A stretch of DNA of 55,372 bases from Ferruginibacter sp. (GTDB taxonomy: Bacteria; Bacteroidota; Bacteroidia; Chitinophagales; Chitinophagaceae): positions 1-55,372 of the forward strand of contig JAOQAK010000011.1 of the NCBI GenBank assembly GCA_025963635.1. Reading direction: 5' to 3'. Numbering within the stretch: position 1 is the stretch's first letter; the number at the start of each line of letters is the position of its first letter. Under the pieces are notes generated by a model. The model was not told the DNA's origin and searched no databases. It saw nothing but the letters and a program-made list of their open reading frames with translations. Shown here one piece after another: positions 1 through 10,335 of this stretch. The translations under genes and the position numbers were made by a program.

Positions 1-178
1 TGATGTCTTCGCTGATGATGAACGATCACTCTTACTCACCATTCATTGGTTCACCACTGATCAACTCCTTACTCACCATTCATCGGTCCACTACTCATCA
101 CTCCTTACTCAGCACTTATTGGTTCCACTACTCATCACTCATTACTCATCACTGATCACTTATCGCTCATCCCTCATT
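1..178. repeat. Degenerate heptanucleotide repeat tract
   Basis: The tract is built of 7-bp units. The clearest stretch, 130-178, is seven units in perfect phase: ACTCATC, ACTCATT, ACTCATC, ACTGATC, ACTTATC, GCTCATC, CCTCATT. Upstream, a longer unit of about 40 bp (ACTCACC ATTCATT GGTTCAC and variants) recurs about three times. Read on the minus strand the units become GATGAGT/GGTGAAT, like the tracts at 19265-19306 and 25690-25752. The tract is non-coding and ends shortly before the susC operon leader. The function is unknown; it may be truncated by the window edge. Confidence 0.8.
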
Positions 179-380
179 CATTTTAATTAAGGAAAACATT
201 CATCACAGGGCTCTTATTAGCTAAAATGACGAAAATGACCCCCTTTTTATATGGAAACCGCCCTGTAGTGTTTCTTTAAACCCTTCTACTTTTGCCCAGC
301 TACTTCAAAAAGATTGCTTAAAATAATTGCTTGATAATAATTCCTTGAAAAAGATTTCTAAAAAAAACATAAGTGCCAGG

Positions 381-418
381 GTCACCTTTTACTTTGCGTG
401 GAGTCATCTTTTACTTTG
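381..418 (+). promoter_or_regulatory. Direct repeat, candidate activator site of the PUL
   Basis: GTCACCTTTTACTTTG (381-396) and GTCATCTTTTACTTTG (403-418) match at 15 of 16 positions and lie 22 bp apart, about two helical turns. They lie about 240 bp before the chosen susC start. Paired direct repeats on one helix face are typical operators of dimeric activators such as the hybrid two-component or AraC-type regulators of PULs; that assignment is inference. A -7-like element TACTTTTG is present upstream at 287-294. Nothing else stands out in 181-571. Confidence 0.4.
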
Positions 419-658
419 GGCATTTGCTGTTTATTTTGTTTACTGATCTAAACTCATCCAATGAAAACCAGCCATAAACTATATGAACTATTTACCGTCT
501 CACCAGATCATCCGAAACCATCATTCAAACATTTACCTGCTTAACCGGCAAATGTAAAGCACCAAAAACGATTGCTTAACTGGTTGTATAACGAACTTTC
601 TATGATAAAACTTTTACGCTCACACCGAATTTTTTCTACCAAATTTAAACCAGACTTA

Positions 659-3600
659 ATGATGAAATGCTTACCAAAAACTGCGGTATGTACTTACCGG
701 AAAGGCGATCCTGCATCCCTTTTTAAAAAAGTGCCTTTGCTGTTGTTGCTTGTTTTTAGTCTCTTTTCTATCCCGCTTTTTTCCCAGAATGCGATAACAG
801 GAAGGGTTACCGGCGGTGATAGTTCTTTATCAAATGTTACCATCCAGGTAAAAGGCGCAAAAACTGCCACGCAAACGAATTATTCAGGACGTTTTTCTAT
901 TAAAGCTCCTGTCAATTCGATTTTAATTTTTAGTTATGTAGGTTTTGTTTCCCGCGAGATAAGGGTAAGCAATCAAACTGAAATCAATGTACAACTACAG
1001 CAGGTCGCTAATCAAATGAACGATGTTGTGGTGGTGGGTTATGGCAAACAAAAACTTCCAACCGTTACCGGCGCTGTTGGCGTGATTTCGGGTAAAGACC
1101 TGATTCAAACACCTGCTGGTAACATCACCAACATGCTGATCGGACGTACTTCAGGCATTAGCGGAGTGCAGGTTGGCGGAGAGCCGGGTGTAAATGCCAC
1201 TACCATCCGTATACGCGGCGTAGCTACCTTAAATGGCCAGGATCCGCTGATCGTTGTTGATGGTATTCAACAACCCTCCGAACAACCTTATGTGTTGTTA
1301 AATGCCATGGATGCAAATGAAATTGAAAGTATCAGTGTACTGAAAGATGCATCCTCCACAGCAGTATATGGAATAAGAGGTGCAAACGGTGTAATCATTA
1401 TTACCACAAAACGCGGAAGGGCAAGCCGCCCGCAATTTAGTTTTTCTGCTAACCAGGGTTTAACAAAAGCTGCCTCCATTTTCAAGACCGCTAACTCTTA
1501 TCAGTTTGCCACGCTTCGCAACGAAGCGATCCGGAATGCTCAATCTGCCGGCAACTTCAGCTTTGATAATATGCTTTTTTCCGATGATGAATTATGGAAA
1601 TTTCAGAATAACAGGGATTACACACCCGCACAGGTAACCGCCATGACGAATCTGACTGATGCGCAAAGGACTGCATTACAAAACAGTCCCGCTCTTTATT
1701 ATACCAGTCACAATTATTATGATGAACAATTTGGCGGAACCGGTAAGCAGAATCAGTATAACCTGAATGTATCCGGGGGAACTGCCAAAGTAAGATATTT
1801 TACCTCACTGGGCTTTTTTAAACAGGATGGGATATTATCCAACACAACCTATGGCGGATCTAATTCCAATCCTTCTTACAAACGATATAATTTCCGTTCA
1901 AACTTCGATATTGATCTTATAAAAAACTTCCAGTTAAACTTCAACATCGCAGGCCAGTCATCCAACAACAGGATTGCAGGGGCAAGTGCTTCCAGCGATT
2001 TTGGAAACCGCTACCAGGCGATCATACAGGGCATCCTGGAAAATAGTCCGTTCGTAGGTCCCGGAATTGTAGACGGGCATTTGGTAACAAGTTATATCGG
2101 CCTGGCCGGTGATCCCACCAATCCTTTGGGATTAAAAGGTGGTACAGGTGGCACTCCACTGGCTGCACTGCTAACAGGTGGAACACGTACTGTGAATACA
2201 ACCACGTTAAGCACGGTAATCACTTTAAAGCATACGATGAATTACCTGACCAAAGGTCTTGAATCGCATGTGAAGGTTGCTTATGATGATAGTTACTCAA
2301 AAGGGTTTCTTCAAACCAATAGTGTTCCGCAATACGGCGCAATGCGTGATCCTTCCAACCCGGCAAACATCATCTTTATTGGTGGCCAGGTGAGTCCTTC
2401 CACCACCCAGGACAACCAGGGCAATGGCGCATGGAGAAAAGTATACCTTGAAGCCGCTGTTAATTATAGTCATAGTTTCGGATCGCACAATGTATCCGGA
2501 CTTGTTCTTGCCAATGCGCAAAAATATACTGCGAACGGGCAATCATTCAATACTCCTTCGGGTTTAATGGGACTGGTTGGCCGCCTCACTTATAATTTCA
2601 AGGAACGGTACCTGGTAGAATTTACTTCAGGGTTTAATGGCACAGAAAACTTCGCCGACGGCAAGCGCTTTGGGTTCTTCCCAGCTGTTGGTGGTGGCTG
2701 GATTATCTCCAATGAATCATTTTTCAAGAAGAATAAATTTATAACATGGGCAAAGATTCGTGGTACTTACGGAGAAGTTGGCAATGACCAGATTGGCGGT
2801 CGCCGTTACCTGTACCTGCCGAATACATGGGTAACCAATGCAGCTGGTTATTATTTTGGCAACAGCAATGGTTCCAGTAATAATCCTTCCTATGCAGGTT
2901 CCGCAGAATCGGCCCTGGGCAACCCGGAAGTTACCTGGGAAAGAGCTAAGAAAATCAACTTGTCTGCCGACCTGAAATTTATACAGGACAAACTGAGCCT
3001 CGTGGGTACATTGTTTAGAGAAAAGCGTGATAATATCCTTGTTACTTCAGGCATATTACCAAGTACATTGGGTGTACCCCAGGCCAATACTCCACCGCTA
3101 AATCTTGGCAGAATCACCAACGAGGGATTTGAAATTGAAGCAGGATGGAATGATCAAATCGGAGCGGTGGCTTATTTCCTTAAAGGCAATTATTCTTTTG
3201 CGCGCAATAAAATCAACTACCGTGCAGAAGCACCTTATCCTTACGAGTGGATGAATGCCACGGGTTATTCAATCGGCCAGTACAAAGGGTTGCTGACAAA
3301 TGGCTTCTACAATACACAGGAAGAATTGAACAACCGGCCTTTTAATAGCTATAGTAATAACGCCAGGTTGGGCGATATCAAATTCAGGGACATTACCGGT
3401 GATGGCATTATCAATGACCAGGATTTAGTTCCGATTGGTTATTCAAATCTTCCGCAGGTTTCTTACAACTTATCTGTGGGTTTTTCTTACAAAGGATTTG
3501 ATCTGTCGGCGCTTTTCATCGGAACAGCAAAAGGCTCGTTTCCCCAGTTTGACTATATCTTAAGTTCTCCTTTTGCCAAGAACGTTGGCCAGGTGTTACA

Positions 3601-3967
3601 ATACGCTTACGATGGCCATTGGACACCTGAAAAATATGCTTCCGGCCAGCCGATCACCTATCCTTCAATTTCATTTAGTGGCGGGCAGTCTAACAATTAT
3701 AAACTCAGTGATTTCTGGTTGAAATCAAATGATTTCCAAAGACTAAAGAACATTGAGTTGGGATATTCATTCGACAAGTCAGGTTTTCTTAGTCGTGCCA
3801 ACATCAAAAGTGTCAGGGTATATATGAACGGAAATAACTTGTTAACCTGGGGATCGCACCTGATTCCGGGTATTGATCCTGAACAGGCAGATGCTGGAAA
3901 AAACAGTTCAGGTTATCTTTTCCCACTCACAAAGACTTACAATTTTGGCCTAAACATTCAATTTTAA
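659..3967 (+). CDS. SusC/RagA-family TonB-dependent outer-membrane transporter (first of two)
   Basis: This is an outer-membrane, TonB-driven importer of oligosaccharides that works with the SusD lipoprotein encoded next. From the chosen start (1102 residues) a basic N-terminus is followed by a hydrophobic signal segment at about 24-42. A carboxypeptidase-regulatory-like beta-sandwich spans about 46-118, a TonB-box-like NDVVVVGYG lies at 121-129, and the plug domain carries the SusC signature ISVLKDASSTAVYG. The rest is a 22-strand-type barrel ending in an aromatic residue (F). In-frame ATGs exist at 572, 602 and 659; 659 (Met-Met) gives the most normal signal peptide, while the longer forms add an unlikely leader. 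It is the first gene of a tightly spaced operon, with susD starting 19 bp downstream. The substrate is not readable from this protein; the enzyme genes downstream suggest a galactan. Confidence 0.95.
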   Translation: MMKCLPKTAVCTYRKGDPASLFKKVPLLLLLVFSLFSIPLFSQNAITGRVTGGDSSLSNVTIQVKGAKTATQTNYSGRFSIKAPVNSILIFSYVGFVSREIRVSNQTEINVQLQQVANQMNDVVVVGYGKQKLPTVTGAVGVISGKDLIQTPAGNITNMLIGRTSGISGVQVGGEPGVNATTIRIRGVATLNGQDPLIVVDGIQQPSEQPYVLLNAMDANEIESISVLKDASSTAVYGIRGANGVIIITTKRGRASRPQFSFSANQGLTKAASIFKTANSYQFATLRNEAIRNAQSAGNFSFDNMLFSDDELWKFQNNRDYTPAQVTAMTNLTDAQRTALQNSPALYYTSHNYYDEQFGGTGKQNQYNLNVSGGTAKVRYFTSLGFFKQDGILSNTTYGGSNSNPSYKRYNFRSNFDIDLIKNFQLNFNIAGQSSNNRIAGASASSDFGNRYQAIIQGILENSPFVGPGIVDGHLVTSYIGLAGDPTNPLGLKGGTGGTPLAALLTGGTRTVNTTTLSTVITLKHTMNYLTKGLESHVKVAYDDSYSKGFLQTNSVPQYGAMRDPSNPANIIFIGGQVSPSTTQDNQGNGAWRKVYLEAAVNYSHSFGSHNVSGLVLANAQKYTANGQSFNTPSGLMGLVGRLTYNFKERYLVEFTSGFNGTENFADGKRFGFFPAVGGGWIISNESFFKKNKFITWAKIRGTYGEVGNDQIGGRRYLYLPNTWVTNAAGYYFGNSNGSSNNPSYAGSAESALGNPEVTWERAKKINLSADLKFIQDKLSLVGTLFREKRDNILVTSGILPSTLGVPQANTPPLNLGRITNEGFEIEAGWNDQIGAVAYFLKGNYSFARNKINYRAEAPYPYEWMNATGYSIGQYKGLLTNGFYNTQEELNNRPFNSYSNNARLGDIKFRDITGDGIINDQDLVPIGYSNLPQVSYNLSVGFSYKGFDLSALFIGTAKGSFPQFDYILSSPFAKNVGQVLQYAYDGHWTPEKYASGQPITYPSISFSGGQSNNYKLSDFWLKSNDFQRLKNIELGYSFDKSGFLSRANIKSVRVYMNGNNLLTWGSHLIPGIDPEQADAGKNSSGYLFPLTKTYNFGLNIQF

Positions 3968-3986
3968 CCCGATCAAAATAATAGAA

Positions 3987-5711
3987 ATGAGAAATATATT
4001 ATCAATATTAATAGCGATAGGTATCATAACCCACTTGTGTTCCTGCGAAAAGGATTTTCTTCAGATGCCGCTTTCCAGTTCTACTACGGTGGATTCAGTT
4101 TTTTCCACCACAATAAAAGCACAGGGCGCATTGGCAAATGCTTACAAGATCTGTCTTTCACAGGGACTGCCCTATAAAAATGACTGGAATGCAATGGTAC
4201 AGGAGAACATTTCCGGGGGAATGACATATGGTTTTTCCTGGTCGCCCGCTAATAACATCATGATCAACGGAATGAGTGCAACCAGTACCAACGAAGATAT
4301 GGATGGTTATAATTCAGTGTTCCCACCTATCCGGCAGGCTTACCTGGTTAAAGAAAACATCGATAAGGTAAAGGATATGTCGGCCCAGGATAAAGCCATT
4401 ATCAAAGGAGAAATGCTTGCTTTGATTGCTTACCGTTATGAACAGATGCTCATCATTTATGGCGGCGTACCTATTGTAGGCAGCAGTTTAATTTCTACTG
4501 ATGATATTGCCATACCAAGAAGCCCGGCTAAAGCGGTATTGGACAGTGTTATTTCCTGGTGCAACCAGGCAATCGCTGTGCTTCCTTCTACCTGGCCTGA
4601 CACCTGGAAAGGTAGAATGACGAAAGCCGCAGCAATGGCCATCAAATCAAAAGCTTTATTGTATGCAGCCCGTCCATTGTTTAACAGTACAACTCCTTAC
4701 CTGAATTTTGGTGAAAATAACGGACTGATCTGTTTTGGCAATTACGATGCAAACCGCTGGAATACCGCGGCAGATGCAGCAGAAGCGGAGATCACCGAAG
4801 CCGAAACCAATGGCGGGGCTGCTATCATCAACACAGGCAACCCGCTTGATGATTACGGAACGGCTACAGGCAAACCCGGCAACGCGGAAGTATTGCTTGC
4901 TTTTAAATTTATAAATACTACACTGTTTGATGCAGGCAACTGGAATAACTTACCAATGAATGCCTTTTACAATGCAAGGGTTTGGGAAGCCCAGGGCAAT
5001 CAACTTACTACCAATCAACTGGAAAATTATTACAAAGCAGATGGTACCAACCAGGCATGGCCTGTGTTGGATGCCGTTACTCCATTTGCAGATTATACAA
5101 CTAAAATGAACCAGATGGAGCCACGGTTCAAGGCGAGTTTTCAGCCATGGCAGATGGATGCCTGGAGCAATCCCGGCGATGTTAACTGGAACAACTCGGC
5201 CACTTTCGGCCAGGCGGGTTCGGGTGCTGCACGTAGTTCAAAGTTTTATTATAAAGCAGGTTCAAGGGCATGGTTTGAATTTCCAATCTTTCGCCTTGCA
5301 TCTGCTTATTTGAGTGCTGCAGAAGCTTATAATGAAATGGGGCAAAATGCCAAATCGCTCGAAAAGCTCAATAAAATTCATCAGCGTGCGGGCCTGCCGG
5401 CTGTTACGGAAACAAACCAGGTTAACCTTCGCTCGATCATCCAACGCGAATGGGCTGTTGAGTTCTTTCACGAAAATTACAGGTTACATGATGTGAAACA
5501 TTGGAAACTGACAAATATTGGTACGGGCATCATTGGCGGACCAATCAGGGTATTCTTTTACAATAGCAGTACAGGAGTAAAACTTACCGGAAACACCAAT
5601 TTCGCCGACAAGGTGATATACACTGGCTTCTGGGCACCGAAACAATATTTAAATCCTTTCCCGCAAAGCGAGATCAATAAAGGATACCTCCTTCAAAATC
5701 CAGGCTACTAA
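3987..5711 (+). CDS. SusD/RagB-family surface glycan-binding lipoprotein (first of two)
   Basis: The protein has 574 residues and a lipoprotein signal; the lipobox ends at Cys20 (LCSC), followed by EKDFL, the usual start of mature SusD proteins. The tetratricopeptide-like SusD fold is recognisable from segments such as AIIKGEMLALIAYRYEQM and IFRLASAYLSAAEAYNEMG, and from the C-terminal RagB part with IIQREWAVEFFHENYR. SusD proteins form the lid on the SusC barrel and bind the polysaccharide at the cell surface. The gene follows susC by 19 bp and precedes the second susC by 31 bp, so all are probably one transcript. The length is normal for the family and no defect is visible. Confidence 0.95.
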   Translation: MRNILSILIAIGIITHLCSCEKDFLQMPLSSSTTVDSVFSTTIKAQGALANAYKICLSQGLPYKNDWNAMVQENISGGMTYGFSWSPANNIMINGMSATSTNEDMDGYNSVFPPIRQAYLVKENIDKVKDMSAQDKAIIKGEMLALIAYRYEQMLIIYGGVPIVGSSLISTDDIAIPRSPAKAVLDSVISWCNQAIAVLPSTWPDTWKGRMTKAAAMAIKSKALLYAARPLFNSTTPYLNFGENNGLICFGNYDANRWNTAADAAEAEITEAETNGGAAIINTGNPLDDYGTATGKPGNAEVLLAFKFINTTLFDAGNWNNLPMNAFYNARVWEAQGNQLTTNQLENYYKADGTNQAWPVLDAVTPFADYTTKMNQMEPRFKASFQPWQMDAWSNPGDVNWNNSATFGQAGSGAARSSKFYYKAGSRAWFEFPIFRLASAYLSAAEAYNEMGQNAKSLEKLNKIHQRAGLPAVTETNQVNLRSIIQREWAVEFFHENYRLHDVKHWKLTNIGTGIIGGPIRVFFYNSSTGVKLTGNTNFADKVIYTGFWAPKQYLNPFPQSEINKGYLLQNPGY

Positions 5712-5742
5712 CCTAATAACCCACCAACCTAAATTTTTAGAT

Positions 5743-8610
5743 ATGAAGCGTTTTAAACAACGGATGCCCGGTTTACTGTTTCTATTGTGTAGCTTTTTTG
5801 CCTGTACAATGCAGGCTGTAGCGCAATCCAAAACAGATACGATCAGCACCAAATCAATATTTGTTCCGGCGCCACTTTCAACCATTGGCCAGGAAAGTTC
5901 AATTACACCACTTAGTTCAGTAAGCGGACCAGACTTGTATCAAACCCCGGTTGCCAACATTACCAATACCCTTTATGGCAGGTTATTAGGATTAACCGTA
6001 AAGCAGGGCTCGGGTGAACCGGGCTATGATAATGCTGCACTATCTATCAGGGGTAGGGGCACTTATGACAATGCAGGTTTGATAATATATGTGGATGGTT
6101 TTCAAACCAACAGTTCTTATTTCTCCTATTTATCGGCTTCAGAAATAGAAAGTATTTCTGTATTGAAAGACCCCGTATCACTTGCCACATTCGGTATGAA
6201 AGGCGCTAACGGGGTTTTATGGGTGGTGACTAAAAGAGGCACGGCGGGAAAGCCAAGGGTGCAGGTACAGGTAGTATCAGGATTACAATCGGCCATCAAT
6301 ATTAATAAACCTTATGGCGCTTATGATTACGCAAGGTTGTACAACCAGGCGGTAAGCAATGATAATTATGCGGTAAATGGGTACCAGTTGAATTATACGC
6401 CCCAGTATACGGATGCACAGTTGGACCAGTATAAGAACGGAACCGGTACCAATGTAGACTGGTTTGCTGAAACACTTAAAAAGAAGAGTCCTTATACAGA
6501 TGCGAATGTGATTTTATCCGGCGGAGATACCAATACAAGGTATGGTGTGATTTTAGATTATATGCACATGGGCGGATTGTACAATGTTCCTACAAGCGTT
6601 ACCCAATCGAACGCACAAATTGGCCGCTTTAATGTCCGTTCCAATCTCGATTTTAAGTTCTTTAAAATATTTGAAGCAAAGGTAGACCTCGGAGGAAGAA
6701 TTGAAGACCGCCGATATCCGAATTATGGTGGCGGAGATTTATGGAACAGTTTTGCCAGTTACCCCGCAAATATCTACCCTGTTAAGGATGCTACCGGTAA
6801 CTGGTCGGGTACAACGCTTTTCCCCAATAACCCGGTTGCGCAATTAAATGCATTGGGATGGGCTTCAACACACGACCGCACCTTGCAGGCGAATTTCAAT
6901 TTGAAGGAAAGACTCGATTTCATTACACCGGGATTGTACCTGAATGAAGCGGTATCTTTCAATACCTGGACAAGGACCAATGCAAGTAAAACGGCTACCT
7001 ATGCACGCTTTTACAATGGCGCACAAACAACCACTGATAAAACCACCGATATCACATCAAATGGCACTTCGCCTACCAACCAGTACGACTGGAAACAAAT
7101 CAATATTACAGCAGGATATAACAGAACATTTGGTGTGCATGGTTTTGCGGGTGCAGTAAATTATTTTGCCAGCGACTTCGTTACCGACCAGAGCCTAAAT
7201 ACAGCAGGAGACAATACAGGCAACAATATCTTCTATCATTTTAATAATTTTGGTGGCAGGTTTAATTATTCTTACGATTCACGTTACTTGTTGGAATTAG
7301 GATTTGGTTATAGCGGATCTGACAATTATGCTCCGGGAAACAAATGGCATTTCTACCCCGCTGTTGCAGCAGGATGGGTGATTTCCAAAGAGGCGTTTTT
7401 GAAAGATAGCAAAACAATTAATCAGTTAAAACTTCGGCTGTCTGCAGGACAGTCGGGAAATGATCAAACCAACAGGGGCCGGTATCTTTACCAGCAATAT
7501 TTTGTTTCCAACGGAACTTTTTATACCGGTAATGCGTCGCTCACAGGAAACAATGGTGTTATCCGGTCGTACGCCGCAAACCCGGATATTGCACCGGAAA
7601 AAAGCACGAAATATGAGGTTGGAATAGATGTGGTATTGCTGGATAAATTTTCACTTACAGTAAACGTATTCCAGGACAAGCGCAGCGGAATCGTTACACA
7701 AAATAACGAGTTGCTCGCACCATATGGCGGTTTACTTCCTAACGAAAATATTGGTAAAGTAACCAACAAGGGATATGAGATCGGTGCCAGCTTTAATAGT
7801 GATAAAGGACCGGTAAGCTATTCTTTTGGTGCAATGGCTGCCTATGCCAAAAACAAAATTGATTACCAGGCTGAGATTCCAACCGCGAACGATTTCAGCA
7901 AGAGAACAGGCCTGCCCTTTGGTACACCGATTGGTTTGGTGGCAGATGGCTTTTTTGATGTAACTGATTTTAACACCAATGGAACATTGAAAACAGGCAT
8001 CCCGGTTCCGGCTTTTGGCGCAGTGCAACCAGGCGATATCCGTTACAAAGACCTCGATGGTAACAATAAGGTAGATCAGAATGATGTAACGCAAATAGGA
8101 AACGCTGAATACCCTACACTTACTTATTCTTTCAACGCAACTGTGAGTTACAAGGGTTTTGATTTGTCGACACTGTTCCAGGGAGCAAAAGGAAATGATG
8201 TGTACTTAATATACGCTGCCAATACACAAACAGTTGCTTTTGTAAATAACACCAATGTGTTCCCGATTGCACAAAATGCCTGGGCTTATTATCCCGCGCA
8301 AGGAATCGATACAAGAGCTGTTGCAGACTATCCAAGGCTTACCACCAAGGGCAACGACAATAATTATCGCAACTCTACCTTTTGGAAAAAGAATGGTGAT
8401 TTCCTCCGGTTGAGAAATGCGGAAATAGGGTACAGCCTTCCTGCACCGCTTTTAACCAGGATGCATATTGAAAAATTGAGAATTTACCTGAGCGCAGTAA
8501 ATCCTGTTACATGGTCTTACCTCAGTAAACACTATCATATTGATCCGGAAACGAACACTGGCTACCCGGGGCTTAAATCTTACAATTTTGGTATTTCACT
8601 TACCTTTTAA
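5743..8610 (+). CDS. SusC-family TonB-dependent transporter (second), short N-terminus
   Basis: This is a 955-residue SusC/RagA-type transporter. The signal peptide covers about 1-28 (cut near AVAQS). The plug starts almost at once (GPDLYQTPVANITNTLYGRL near residue 65) with the signature ISVLKDPVSLATFG, then the barrel, ending SYNFGISLTF. Unlike the first SusC it has no carboxypeptidase-like beta-sandwich before the plug and no clear VVVGYG TonB-box motif. Its N-terminal 35 residues after the signal look unstructured and could hold a divergent TonB box. It forms a second SusC/D pair with the gene starting 3 bp downstream. Two unlike pairs in one operon usually mean different oligosaccharide lengths or branches are imported; that is inference. 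Confidence 0.93.
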   Translation: MKRFKQRMPGLLFLLCSFFACTMQAVAQSKTDTISTKSIFVPAPLSTIGQESSITPLSSVSGPDLYQTPVANITNTLYGRLLGLTVKQGSGEPGYDNAALSIRGRGTYDNAGLIIYVDGFQTNSSYFSYLSASEIESISVLKDPVSLATFGMKGANGVLWVVTKRGTAGKPRVQVQVVSGLQSAININKPYGAYDYARLYNQAVSNDNYAVNGYQLNYTPQYTDAQLDQYKNGTGTNVDWFAETLKKKSPYTDANVILSGGDTNTRYGVILDYMHMGGLYNVPTSVTQSNAQIGRFNVRSNLDFKFFKIFEAKVDLGGRIEDRRYPNYGGGDLWNSFASYPANIYPVKDATGNWSGTTLFPNNPVAQLNALGWASTHDRTLQANFNLKERLDFITPGLYLNEAVSFNTWTRTNASKTATYARFYNGAQTTTDKTTDITSNGTSPTNQYDWKQINITAGYNRTFGVHGFAGAVNYFASDFVTDQSLNTAGDNTGNNIFYHFNNFGGRFNYSYDSRYLLELGFGYSGSDNYAPGNKWHFYPAVAAGWVISKEAFLKDSKTINQLKLRLSAGQSGNDQTNRGRYLYQQYFVSNGTFYTGNASLTGNNGVIRSYAANPDIAPEKSTKYEVGIDVVLLDKFSLTVNVFQDKRSGIVTQNNELLAPYGGLLPNENIGKVTNKGYEIGASFNSDKGPVSYSFGAMAAYAKNKIDYQAEIPTANDFSKRTGLPFGTPIGLVADGFFDVTDFNTNGTLKTGIPVPAFGAVQPGDIRYKDLDGNNKVDQNDVTQIGNAEYPTLTYSFNATVSYKGFDLSTLFQGAKGNDVYLIYAANTQTVAFVNNTNVFPIAQNAWAYYPAQGIDTRAVADYPRLTTKGNDNNYRNSTFWKKNGDFLRLRNAEIGYSLPAPLLTRMHIEKLRIYLSAVNPVTWSYLSKHYHIDPETNTGYPGLKSYNFGISLTF

Positions 8611-8613
8611 AAA

Positions 8614-10305
8614 ATGTTTATGAAACGACAACGTCTTTATAGCTCAATGATTATTTGCTTCGCAGCGCTCTGTTTACTAAGTTGTAAGAAGGATTTCCTC
8701 GATACAAAAATCGACACATCGCAAACGCAGCAAACACTGAACTCCAATTACAGTACTTTGTTTTCGCTGGCCAATGCGCCCTATAATTACCTGCGCAACG
8801 AGTTTACCATTATTGACAATAACCTGTTTGCTGCTGTTTCGGATGAGGCAGTGCAAACAACGCCCATCTCAAATGTAAAGCTCTTTAACAATGGAAGCTG
8901 GAATGCCAATAGCAATCCTGATAACAATTATGCTGCTTATTATTCAGGTATCAGGGCCGCCAATTATTTTATTGAGCAGTCTACTGATTACAAGGTTTTT
9001 CTTGCTTTAAACCGTGATACCATTTCGGCATCCGGCAAAATCAATTATAACAATGACGTGCTTAATATTGGATGGTACAAAGCTGAAGCACATATCCTAA
9101 GGGCCCTATATTATTTTGAACTATCGAAACGCTACGGTGGAGTGCCGCTGGTAACAAATACTTTGAGCATCACTGATAACACCAATTTGCCAAAAGCAAC
9201 TTATGACGACATCATCAAATTTGTTGTGAGCGAGGTGGACAGTTATAGAGACAGCCTGCAGGTAAACTGGAGAACCTCTTCTTTTACCAGCAATGAAGGA
9301 AGATTAACAAAGGGAGCCGCCCTTGCCCTGAAAGCCCGTGCCTTGTTGTTTGCAGCAAGCCCTTTACACAATACCGGCGATGTTGCCAAATGGCAGAAAG
9401 CCGCCGCAGCCATCAATGATGTAGTTGTATTCGCACAGGCTGCGGGCGGCTACAGCCTGCACACCGATTATAAAAATTATTTTTTAGAAACGAATACCCT
9501 TACCAGTGCTGAAACGATCTGGGCGATTCGTTACCCCGCCGCCAATGGGCTGGAAAAAAGCAATTATCCCATTGCCACACCGGGTGGTGCAAGCGGCATA
9601 ACGCCTACGGATGACCTGGTTTCAGATTATGAATACAAGGGAACGCCCGATCCGCTTAACCCATATGCCAACAGGGACCCAAGGTTGGGTTTTTCAATCG
9701 TAACCAACAACACCACCTGGAACGCACGTACCATCGACCAATCGCCGGGCGCTACTGATGACATGAAAAAAGCCAATACCAGCAGAACGGGCTATTATCT
9801 AAAAAAGTTTTTGGTAGATGCATTGAACCTCACCCAGGGAACCACCAAAACGCACAACTGGCCGGTATTCCGTTATGGTGAAATATTGCTGGAGTATGCC
9901 GAAGCAATGAATGAAGCTTACGGGCCGGATAATAATAATGGATATAGTTTAACGGCCAGGCAGGCACTGAATATGGTAAGAAACAGGGTAGGTGTTACCA
10001 TGCCCGCGGTTACTATTGCAGACCCGGTACTGTTTCGTACTGCTGTCAAGCACGAACGCAGGATCGAACTTGCCTTTGAAAATTATCGCTATTGGGATTT
10101 GCTCAGGTGGAAAGATGCTGCCACCGTTTTAAACCAACCCATACATGGTGTAACAGTAACTAAAAATACCCTTGCTCAATTTGTTTATACGCCTGTTGTT
10201 GTTGAAAACAGGGTATTTGATGCAGGTAAAATGTATTATTATCCATTTTTACAATCTGAAATTATCAAATCCGAAGGCGTGCTTGTACAGAACACCGGGT
10301 GGTAA
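8614..10305 (+). CDS. SusD-family surface glycan-binding lipoprotein (second)
   Basis: This 563-residue SusD/RagB lipoprotein has its lipobox LLSC at Cys24, followed by KKDFLD. Family features include GWYKAEAHILRALYYFELSK, KGAALALKARALLFAASPL and the C-terminal HERRIELAFENYRYWDLLRW block typical of RagB/SusD proteins. The start could be Met1 (8614) or Met3 (8620); both leave the same lipobox. It begins 3 bp after the second susC stop, so translation is probably coupled. It should cap that transporter at the cell surface. It is only distantly similar to the first SusD of the operon, so the two pairs are not a recent tandem duplication. Confidence 0.94.
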   Translation: MFMKRQRLYSSMIICFAALCLLSCKKDFLDTKIDTSQTQQTLNSNYSTLFSLANAPYNYLRNEFTIIDNNLFAAVSDEAVQTTPISNVKLFNNGSWNANSNPDNNYAAYYSGIRAANYFIEQSTDYKVFLALNRDTISASGKINYNNDVLNIGWYKAEAHILRALYYFELSKRYGGVPLVTNTLSITDNTNLPKATYDDIIKFVVSEVDSYRDSLQVNWRTSSFTSNEGRLTKGAALALKARALLFAASPLHNTGDVAKWQKAAAAINDVVVFAQAAGGYSLHTDYKNYFLETNTLTSAETIWAIRYPAANGLEKSNYPIATPGGASGITPTDDLVSDYEYKGTPDPLNPYANRDPRLGFSIVTNNTTWNARTIDQSPGATDDMKKANTSRTGYYLKKFLVDALNLTQGTTKTHNWPVFRYGEILLEYAEAMNEAYGPDNNNGYSLTARQALNMVRNRVGVTMPAVTIADPVLFRTAVKHERRIELAFENYRYWDLLRWKDAATVLNQPIHGVTVTKNTLAQFVYTPVVVENRVFDAGKMYYYPFLQSEIIKSEGVLVQNTGW

Positions 10306-10335
10306 TATTTTTCTTAAGCTTAACTACTAAATTAA

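Noticed and set aside
1..178. Heptad tract as a CRISPR or tandem repeat gene
   Set aside because: The unit is 7 bp and degenerate with no spacers, and no continuous reading frame with repeats was found.
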